A stretch of 28,853 nucleotides of DNA, from assembly GCA_002495525.1 (NCBI GenBank), contig DAFS01000020.1, positions 1-28,853 on the forward strand, in the 5' to 3' direction. This document shows, piece by piece, positions 8,505 to 14,079 of this stretch; positions within the stretch are counted from its first letter, which is position 1; each line of letters opens with the position of its first letter. Under the pieces are notes generated by a model. That model was not told the DNA's origin, made no database searches, and saw only the letters and a program-made list of their open reading frames with translations. Position numbers and translations under genes: made by a program. Source of the DNA: Euryarchaeota archaeon UBA89 (GTDB taxonomy: Archaea; Thermoplasmatota; Poseidoniia; Poseidoniales; Thalassarchaeaceae).

Positions 8505-9408
8505 ATAGAATGACAGTTGAAATTAAACATATAATGATTAAAGGAAAAATAACATTAATTCCGTTCGAATCCTGACTATTTTCTAAACTTAGAGAAACTG
8601 CCCCTAAAGTAGACCTTTGTCCATCAACTGTTTTTTCATGTGCCACAACTATTGAAAAATCTTCAAAATCTTGATTTTCTAGGAAGAAATCAAGATTAAC
8701 CTCGAAACTATCTGTAACTCTAGTCATCGATATATTTGTAAATCGCATATTAAAGTTAGTTTCTGAAGTGACTTCTTCAATGGATAAATTTGTATCAATT
8801 TCCATATTCAAATATCCTACAGCGACATCTTCATGGGTTGTAATGCCATTAGTGGCTTGAGATTTATCAATAATAACCTCGGCTAATAAAAAAATACTAA
8901 CTTGAGAATTACTTGAATTATCGATATTAAATAAATTGACTTTTAGGTTCATTGAATCAGTATCAAAACTCTCTGTTCCTGATATAGAAATGATAGTATC
9001 TGAATCTCGAACTCCTTCTGAATTAAGTAAAGCTCTGTCTAAGTCTACAAAATCAACCGCTCCTTTGATTTCATTATTACTGTCAAACCAAAAAGAAGGA
9101 GCCAACTCCATACTGTTGGAGTGGATAGATAATCTCTCTGAAGAAATTATACTTCCAAGAGGATCTTCTAAGGGATCATGTAAAGCAATTCTAACTAATC
9201 GAGATCCACGATCATCTGCAAAATTAGAAATCCAAGGATCTATTTGCGCACAAACATCACACCAAGTAGCAGTATATTGTTCCAGTAAAACAGAATTTCC
9301 ACCCTCTGTATACCAATTATTTGATTCATCTTCTGCAACAATATTAGATGATGACACTACTAGCAATAGTAAAACTGTGAAACCACAGAACCTGATGTTT
9401 CCCCTCAT
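8485..9408 (-). CDS. Secreted thioredoxin-like protein with C-terminal membrane anchor
   Basis: Predicted exported thiol protein, 307 aa. A signal peptide (hydrophobic stretch about 8-24) is followed by a thioredoxin-like domain with QYTATWCDVCAQIDPW, active-site Cys50/Cys53, and a later APSFWFD that probably holds the cis-proline. From about residue 130 to 275 a beta-rich region of unrecognised family follows. A single TM (about 284-302) and a short basic tail (KDRFL) end the protein, so the thioredoxin domain should face outside on an anchor. It converges on the epimerase with a 20-bp overlap of 3' ends and diverges from rlmE. With the upstream redoxin/VKOR pair this is the third thiol-redox protein in 3 kb. 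Whether it reduces, isomerises or senses disulfides cannot be told. Confidence 0.82.
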   Translation of the reverse strand: MRGNIRFCGFTVLLLLVVSSSNIVAEDESNNWYTEGGNSVLLEQYTATWCDVCAQIDPWISNFADDRGSRLVRIALHDPLEDPLGSIISSERLSIHSNSMELAPSFWFDSNNEIKGAVDFVDLDRALLNSEGVRDSDTIISISGTESFDTDSMNLKVNLFNIDNSSNSQVSIFLLAEVIIDKSQATNGITTHEDVAVGYLNMEIDTNLSIEEVTSETNFNMRFTNISMTRVTDSFEVNLDFFLENQDFEDFSIVVAHEKTVDGQRSTLGAVSLSLENSQDSNGINVIFPLIIICLISTVILFKDRFL

Positions 9409-9442
9409 ATGAACTTGCTAAACGCCTTCACTTCATAACTAA

Positions 9443-9459
9443 GAGGCTAGACGAGCCTC
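9443..9459. repeat. 6-bp perfect inverted repeat just before rlmE
   Basis: GAGGCT (9443-9448) and AGCCTC (9454-9459) flank AGACG, ending 3 nt before the rlmE ATG in a 54-nt divergent gap. It is GC-rich against an AT-rich background. It could be an operator over the promoter or a 5' hairpin that gates translation. Confidence 0.5.
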
Positions 9460-9462
9460 ATC

Positions 9463-10221
9463 ATGAGTAAGCGCTGGTATCAAGAAAACCGTCGCGATCC
9501 TTGGAGAAGGCAAGCTAAATCTAAAGGCTACAGAGCTCGATCCGCATATAAATTAAAACAAATCCAAGAGAGATTTGATATTATTCGAAAAGGAGATTAT
9601 GTTCTAGATATCGGATGCCATCCTGGAGGGTGGACACAAGTTGCTGTGGAAGAGGTGGGTGAAGATGGATATGTAATTGGTGTTGACTTATTATCGACAT
9701 CTCCTGTCGAAGGGGCTACAATTTTTATTGGAGATATTACAAATCCTAAAACCATAGAACAGATAAATCAAGAATTAGAGGGATATTATCTCAACTGTGT
9801 TATTAGTGATATTTCTCCAAGATTAACCGGGCGCTATGATACAGATCAGGCGATTTCATTGGAATTATCCACTATGGTGTTAGATGCAGCAATGCCAATA
9901 CTAAATCCTGGTGGCTCTTTTGTAACAAAAATATTCCAAGGAGTCGGGATTGAGGGATTAATTGAGGCAGCAAAAATGAGATTCTCAAGTGTGCAAAGAT
10001 ATGCTCCGACTGCTTCAAGAAGTTCGTCATCTGAAACTTACTTAGTATGTAGGAACAAATTACCAAAGATTCGGAAAGAAGCAGAGGGAAGAACTGCATA
10101 TGAGTATCTAAAAGACCATCTGAAAGGACTCGATATTGTTGTCGACAAAGAAGAAGAAAAAGACAACACTGATACAAAAATTGGCTATAGAAAATATAAG
10201 TCCCAGAAAGATGACAATTAG
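9463..10221 (+). CDS. rlmE: RlmE/FtsJ-family 23S rRNA ribose 2'-O-methyltransferase
   Basis: SAM-dependent methyltransferase that 2'-O-methylates rRNA (U2552 in the E. coli enzyme), acting on the large ribosomal subunit. The N-terminus RRQAKSKGYRARSAYK is characteristic. VLDIGCHPGGWTQVA is the SAM-binding motif. The K-D-K-E catalytic tetrad is readable: Lys30 (SAYK), Asp116 (SDISPRLTG), Lys156 (FVTKIFQG) and Glu191 (SSSETYLV). The core ends near residue 200, and a highly charged tail of about 50 residues rich in Lys/Glu/Asp follows; I do not see a TRAM domain there. The ATG at 9463 starts directly at the family N-terminus. It diverges from the secreted thioredoxin-like gene. Proteorhodopsin begins about 80 nt downstream with its own promoter-like sequence. 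Confidence 0.95.
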   Translation: MSKRWYQENRRDPWRRQAKSKGYRARSAYKLKQIQERFDIIRKGDYVLDIGCHPGGWTQVAVEEVGEDGYVIGVDLLSTSPVEGATIFIGDITNPKTIEQINQELEGYYLNCVISDISPRLTGRYDTDQAISLELSTMVLDAAMPILNPGGSFVTKIFQGVGIEGLIEAAKMRFSSVQRYAPTASRSSSSETYLVCRNKLPKIRKEAEGRTAYEYLKDHLKGLDIVVDKEEEKDNTDTKIGYRKYKSQKDDN

Positions 10222-10257
10222 AGTTTTTCAATATCTAAGCAAACTAAAGAAGACATT

Positions 10258-10268
10258 TACTTAAATAA
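10258..10268 (+). promoter_or_regulatory. Likely TATA region of the proteorhodopsin gene
   Basis: TACTTAAATAA lies about 35-45 nt before the ATG at 10303. At normal spacing the transcript would start near 10288, after the possible GTG start at 10285 and just before a GAGG ribosome-binding site at 10291. The evidence is the motif and spacing only. Confidence 0.45.
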
Positions 10269-10302
10269 TTAGTCGTATGCGTAGGTGTCAGAGGAACTTG
10301 AG

Positions 10303-11154
10303 ATGAATAGTAAGTTATCTAAATTTAGCCCAAGAACGAACGCCATAATCGCCGGTGCTACAATGCTAGCATTAATGATTACACAGAATGTTTCTGCTGC
10401 AACAATTAATCCAGAGACATATTACGAGGGAGACGCATTAGGAAGAGCAACATTCTTCCTGTTCTTCATTGGATACATTTCAATGGGTGCAGCATTTGTT
10501 TTCTTCATGAGTGAAAGAAATAACGTTGCTCCAGAATACAGAACAACAATGACAATTTCAGCATTGATTGTTGGTATTGCAGCTTTCCATTACTATTACA
10601 TGCGTGGAGTATACATTGATACAGGAGCAGTAAGTACAGATTACAGATACATGGACTGGATCATTACAGTTCCATTGATGGCTCTTAAGTTCCCTTCACT
10701 AGTAGGAAAGGATGCAATTACAGATAATAAAGTCCTAGGACTTGGATTCACAGGAGTTTGTTTCGTGGGTGCAATAATCATGATTTCATTTGGTTACTTA
10801 GGAGAAATAGGAGAAATCGATGCAGCATTAGGACTAATTCTAGGTGGTGTAGGTTGGGCTATGATTATGGTGGCAACTGGTCTACCATTCGGACTATACG
10901 ATGGTAAGGGTGTAGATAACAGTAAAATCAAGGATGAACTAGTTTGGAGCGCTAACGCACTAAGAACATTCATTCTAGTTGGATGGATCATTTACCCAGT
11001 TGGTTACTTGGTTGGAACTGAGATGGTAGATGCTGGATCTGATGGACAAGAGATTATGGCTATATTATACAATATTGCTGATATGATTAACAAAATCGGA
11101 TTCGGTATTGTAGCATGGATGGGTGCAAAGAAAGCATCCGCAATGATGTCTTAA
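10303..11154 (+). CDS. Proteorhodopsin, light-driven proton pump with Lys at the donor position
   Basis: Seven-helix retinal protein, 283 aa from this start. A cleavable-looking N-terminal segment (ATMLALMITQNVSA) precedes helix A. Key residues, numbered from this start, are His96 (FHYYYMRG, the proteorhodopsin His75 partner), Asp118 (YMDWIITVP, proton acceptor Asp97), Thr122 (Thr101) and retinal-binding Lys264 (ADMINKIGFG, Lys231). Lys129 stands in place of donor Glu108, so the motif is D-T-K. Met126 sits at the spectral tuning site (Leu105/Gln105), which predicts green absorption. The ATG at 10303 is preferred over GTG at 10285 because GAGG (10291-10294) is 8 nt upstream and the TATA region predicts a transcript start past the GTG. 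The gene appears monocistronic, ends before a strong hairpin, and converges on a cupin gene. No retinal-synthesis gene is in the window. Confidence 0.96.
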   Translation: MNSKLSKFSPRTNAIIAGATMLALMITQNVSAATINPETYYEGDALGRATFFLFFIGYISMGAAFVFFMSERNNVAPEYRTTMTISALIVGIAAFHYYYMRGVYIDTGAVSTDYRYMDWIITVPLMALKFPSLVGKDAITDNKVLGLGFTGVCFVGAIIMISFGYLGEIGEIDAALGLILGGVGWAMIMVATGLPFGLYDGKGVDNSKIKDELVWSANALRTFILVGWIIYPVGYLVGTEMVDAGSDGQEIMAILYNIADMINKIGFGIVAWMGAKKASAMMS

Positions 11155-11187
11155 ATTAAGAGCAAATAATAGACAGATAAACGTAAA

Positions 11188-11220
11188 GGAAGGGCTGGGG
11201 ATTTAATCCTCAGCCTTTCC
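11188..11220. terminator. 15-bp hairpin between convergent proteorhodopsin and cupin genes
   Basis: GGAAGGGCTGGGGAT (11188-11202) pairs with ATCCTCAGCCTTTCC (11206-11220) around a TTA loop, with two G-U pairs when read on the + strand. It is the strongest simple hairpin I noticed in an intergenic gap here. It lies 34 nt after the rhodopsin stop and 17 nt from the cupin stop. There is no clear U-tract, so it may be a bidirectional terminator or a 3'-end stabiliser. Confidence 0.6.
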
Positions 11221-11236
11221 CTAAACTTAATTCAGC

Positions 11237-11689
11237 TCATTCAGAACTTCTATCATAAGGTATAATATTCTGCCATTCAGATGCATCTGATCTTGAAACA
11301 ATTGCTTCAACCCAATCTGTATCAGAGCAATTGAATACTTCATGAGGCAGACCAGGCTCAATATAGAACATGTCGCCTTCACTATGTGTTACAGAATTAC
11401 GGCAACCTGGTCCGAACTCATGTCTTACACTACCCTTTAGAAGAAATACCATTACATCAAAATCAACATGGATATGCGCTTTAGCAATACCTCCTGGCGG
11501 AATGAAGGCTTTATTCATCGAAAGTTTAGTAGCAGGAGTATTTTTACCAGATAGACCTGCACCATATTGAATATTATTCCAACCCCTTACTTTGTGAACC
11601 TCTCTAAGTCCATGTATTCCACCTACATCTTCGACATATTTCTTGAGGTCACCTTGTTCACCTTCCAAAATCAATTCATCTTCGCCCAT
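11237..11689 (-). CDS. Single-domain cupin protein
   Basis: Small cytosolic beta-barrel protein, 150 aa, probably metal binding. The first cupin motif reads PPGGIAKAHIHVDFDVMVFL, with His72 and His74 as likely ligands. The usual glutamate is replaced by aspartate (Asp76 or Asp78). The second motif, GDMFYIEPGLPHEVFN, gives His116 as the third histidine. No other domain is present, so the substrate cannot be assigned; such proteins include sugar isomerases, dioxygenases and ligand-binding regulators. I chose the ATG at 11689 (MGEDELIL); an in-frame ATG at 11704 would add five residues. The gene converges on proteorhodopsin across a hairpin, which does not by itself imply a shared function. Confidence 0.82.
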   Translation of the reverse strand: MGEDELILEGEQGDLKKYVEDVGGIHGLREVHKVRGWNNIQYGAGLSGKNTPATKLSMNKAFIPPGGIAKAHIHVDFDVMVFLLKGSVRHEFGPGCRNSVTHSEGDMFYIEPGLPHEVFNCSDTDWVEAIVSRSDASEWQNIIPYDRSSE

Positions 11690-11790
11690 TTTATCACAAA
11701 ACACTGGGATAAGATTTTACTTACAAAATATCCGTATAGAAGACAATACTGACTATTGTGTTAGATATTCTATTCTATCTCTTCAATCAA

Positions 11791-11800
11791 GCCTAAAAAG
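11791..11800 (+). promoter_or_regulatory. Possible TATA element of the Zn-ribbon / aEF-1 beta operon
   Basis: GCCTAAAAAG lies about 40 nt before the Zn-ribbon ATG. Transcription would then start near 11820, just ahead of the GAGGA ribosome-binding site at 11826-11830. The motif match is weak. Confidence 0.3.
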
Positions 11801-11836
11801 GGATGGTGGCTCGCCAGTGTCAACCGAGGAATACAA

Positions 11837-12004
11837 ATGGGTAGTAGAGCAACAGTTTGCACATCATCAGGAGTGCCTCTAGTGGATAATAAAAGTACAG
11901 CATTTCCGTGCCCCGAATGTGGCACTTCAATAGGTAGAAGTGCACAGTGCAGAACACAAGCAGTCCCCTATGTATGCCCGACTTGTGGCTTCCAGGGTCC
12001 TTGA
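11837..12004 (+). CDS. Small two-knuckle Zn-ribbon protein (archaeal COG2888-like, predicted RNA-binding)
   Basis: A 55-residue protein starting MGSRATVCTSSGV. It has four cysteine clusters: Cys8, Cys25/Cys28 (FPCPECG), Cys38 (AQCR) and Cys47/Cys50 (YVCPTCGFQGP). Ending in a CPxCGFQGP-type sequence is typical of the short archaeal Zn-ribbon proteins encoded next to the aEF-1 beta gene and predicted to work in translation. GAGGA at 11826-11830 gives a well-spaced ribosome-binding site. The aEF-1 beta ATG follows 14 nt after the stop, so the two form an operon. The gene is easily missed because of its size. The family role is a prediction from conserved context; the biochemical function is not known to me. 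Confidence 0.88.
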   Translation: MGSRATVCTSSGVPLVDNKSTAFPCPECGTSIGRSAQCRTQAVPYVCPTCGFQGP

Positions 12005-12018
12005 ATTGAGGTTTTAAT

Positions 12019-12285
12019 ATGGGTCATGTCGTTGTAAAATATAAGGTAACTATAAACAATCCAGAAGATGGTTCTCCGGACTATCAGGCTATTGCAGATG
12101 TAATCGATTCTTTCGATGAAGTTCAATCAGTAGAAATCAAACCTCTTGCATTTGGAATGATGTTTATTGAAGTTCAAGTAGTTCTAGGAGAAGGCGAAGG
12201 AATCGTAGATGAATTTGAAGAAAGAGTCAGAGCGATTAACCCTTTAGTTGGCCAGATAGAGGCTCTAGAAATGGGAAGACTCTGA
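12019..12285 (+). CDS. ef1b: Translation elongation factor aEF-1 beta
   Basis: Guanine-nucleotide exchange factor that reloads aEF-1 alpha with GTP during elongation. It is the compact archaeal form: 88 aa, corresponding to the C-terminal exchange domain of eukaryotic eEF-1 beta. Family features are the first strand HVVVKYKVTINN, the central KPLAFGMMFIEVQVV, and the terminal IEALEMGRL, matching the conserved ...DVGRL ending. The gene follows the Zn-ribbon gene by 14 nt and converges on truD, with 15 nt between stops. Its length and both termini fit the family. Confidence 0.95.
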   Translation: MGHVVVKYKVTINNPEDGSPDYQAIADVIDSFDEVQSVEIKPLAFGMMFIEVQVVLGEGEGIVDEFEERVRAINPLVGQIEALEMGRL

Positions 12286-12300
12286 ATCAGTCTAAATTAA

Positions 12301-13698
12301 TCAGTAATGATCCAAAGGCGAACGCATTAATTCCCTCATCAAGACTGTTGCATAAGTTCCAGGCGGTAGAATAAATTTCATCCTCATACTACAGCCCTCT
12401 GGGTTCCATAAATCAGTTTCTTTAGGCCCTTCTTCCCAACGTTTTGAGATTAAAGACTCGTGAATTTCTGGAACTTCTTCAATTGAAAAATCTCTGAACA
12501 TTACTGACAGTGGCCTTCTTGTTCCGTTAGTAGATAAACGTGGTATTGCGGATACTTTCCAGTCAATTGAATCTAAACTAGTTACTTGAAGAGCTTTGTT
12601 TTCTACTTCACCTGGAATACCAGTAGCAATTGGTGCATCATTACCTGGAAGGGGGCCCGTTACTGCTAGACGACCTAACCTACAATTCCTACGACATCTT
12701 TCTAAATTAGTCTGACTAACTTCTGACATTTTTCCTACATCAATTCTGCCACTCGGTTGTACTGGAGCTACCAGATCACCTATTTCTGGCTCGACGATAC
12801 CAATATTTGACTTAAGTCTCCCAGCTAATGAATGATTGAATGCTAAAGATTGAAGCGAGTGGACAGTAAGTAGTTGTAATGATGGGGGGAGAGTTTTGTA
12901 TGCCTTAACCCAATTATCAGGTTGTTTTTGTAAACTCTCTAACATGCTTCTTTCAAATCCTAAATGTTTGGGGATAACTTCTAAACACTTTTCTGGATCT
13001 TGTGTTTCTCTCCACAATTCTCTGAAAAGTTCAGTTTCAACACCATCATTCAAACCTTTCATTCCGAGATATAAATTGACAGCTTCTTGAAAATTTTCTG
13101 AAACAACCGCACGTCCAACTTCAGGAGTCACTGGTCTAGTAGAGCCAAATCGTTGAGGACCTATCCAGTTAGGGAAAACATTCTCGCCAAGTTTTTCAGA
13201 CATTTTAGAAACCAAATCTAGTACCCTACTCATTGCCTCTTTACCATCCATGGGATTTCCATTCTTGTAACAACAACCCCTCACAGTAATTGAAAAACGA
13301 TTACCATCATGATCTGACATACCAATTTTCTGATGAGTTCGGCCTAAAATTTCTAATGTTGTATCAGGAATAATAACTGATTCAACTTTTTTTCTTGGTG
13401 CGTCAATAACTAGAAGCTGTGTAGTAATTGCTCTCTTATCTTTTAATCCAGATGCAAAAATACGATTTCTATTTATCCCACATGCTCTTGAAAGTCTCTT
13501 GAGAAAACGATTAGTTTCCCAATTTACTAGTGTAGCCCTTACTACGGTAAAACGGCCTTTAGGATCGAGAGCAGGAGTAGGGGAAACTTCTTCCACTCTG
13601 AAATCTTCTACTCTAACCTTCAAAATACCTCCAATCCCGAGTCCCTCGACGGCTCCAGAGCCGAAACCAAGATATTCTTCAATGGACTTATTATCCAT
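12301..13698 (-). CDS. truD: tRNA pseudouridine(13) synthase TruD
   Basis: Makes pseudouridine at position 13 of tRNAs. The catalytic motif FASGLKDKRAITTQ contains Asp87, the expected nucleophile. Other TruD signatures are VEDFRVEEV at the N-terminus, WIGPQRFGSTRPVTPEVG in the middle and LPPGTYATVLMRELMR at the C-terminus. At 465 aa it is longer than E. coli TruD, as usual for archaeal forms with an enlarged insertion domain. The ATG at 13698 is chosen over a TTG at 13707. It follows rpoL closely on the same strand, so the two probably share a transcript. Confidence 0.95.
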   Translation of the reverse strand: MDNKSIEEYLGFGSGAVEGLGIGGILKVRVEDFRVEEVSPTPALDPKGRFTVVRATLVNWETNRFLKRLSRACGINRNRIFASGLKDKRAITTQLLVIDAPRKKVESVIIPDTTLEILGRTHQKIGMSDHDGNRFSITVRGCCYKNGNPMDGKEAMSRVLDLVSKMSEKLGENVFPNWIGPQRFGSTRPVTPEVGRAVVSENFQEAVNLYLGMKGLNDGVETELFRELWRETQDPEKCLEVIPKHLGFERSMLESLQKQPDNWVKAYKTLPPSLQLLTVHSLQSLAFNHSLAGRLKSNIGIVEPEIGDLVAPVQPSGRIDVGKMSEVSQTNLERCRRNCRLGRLAVTGPLPGNDAPIATGIPGEVENKALQVTSLDSIDWKVSAIPRLSTNGTRRPLSVMFRDFSIEEVPEIHESLISKRWEEGPKETDLWNPEGCSMRMKFILPPGTYATVLMRELMRSPLDHY

Positions 13699-13710
13699 AT
13701 TCAACAACGC

Positions 13711-13968
13711 TTATAATTCTAAATTAGATAATTCTTTATTAATATCTGAGCAAAGGTCACGGAAGACTTTCTCTGCTTTCTTACCTTTAACACAACGAAC
13801 ATAAAGTTCAGGCTCATCCAAATCTGGATGTTTTTGGAAGTAATTTGCGTAGTCTACATCTTTACTATCATTAAGCCGTGAACGGAACAATTGTAAGGTT
13901 GAATGATTCTCTCCGATGATTCTTAGGCGAAGTTCGGTTCCTTCGTTTTTCAAGACTTTGATTGGCAT
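13711..13968 (-). CDS. rpoL: DNA-directed RNA polymerase subunit L (Rpb11-like)
   Basis: Assembly subunit of archaeal RNA polymerase that dimerises with subunit D. The sequence MPIKVLKNEGTELRLRIIGE opens the domain. It continues with NHSTLQLFRSRLND, the conserved helix, then DYANYFQKHPDLDEPELYVR and a C-terminal helix. From the ATG at 13968 the protein is 85 aa, close to the family's usual length. The frame is open upstream to an ATG at 14058, which would add 30 basic residues unlike the family; I treat that part as leader, with moderate certainty. The gene diverges from the second exporter and precedes truD. Confidence 0.92.
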   Translation of the reverse strand: MPIKVLKNEGTELRLRIIGENHSTLQLFRSRLNDSKDVDYANYFQKHPDLDEPELYVRCVKGKKAEKVFRDLCSDINKELSNLEL

Positions 13969-14079
13969 AAGACAACCTTTGGAGTGGCCTACCCTTTTTG
14001 AGGGCTTGCCTTCGAATGCTGGCGCTTCAAGTGACAGTGAACGGTCTAAGTTTAACACCGATATTGACTCGGGTTAATT

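Noticed and set aside
10303..11154. Rhodopsin as a chloride or sodium pump or sensory type
   Set aside because: The D-T-x triad with acceptor Asp and the His96 partner fit a proton pump; no NDQ or NTQ motif and no adjacent transducer gene were seen.
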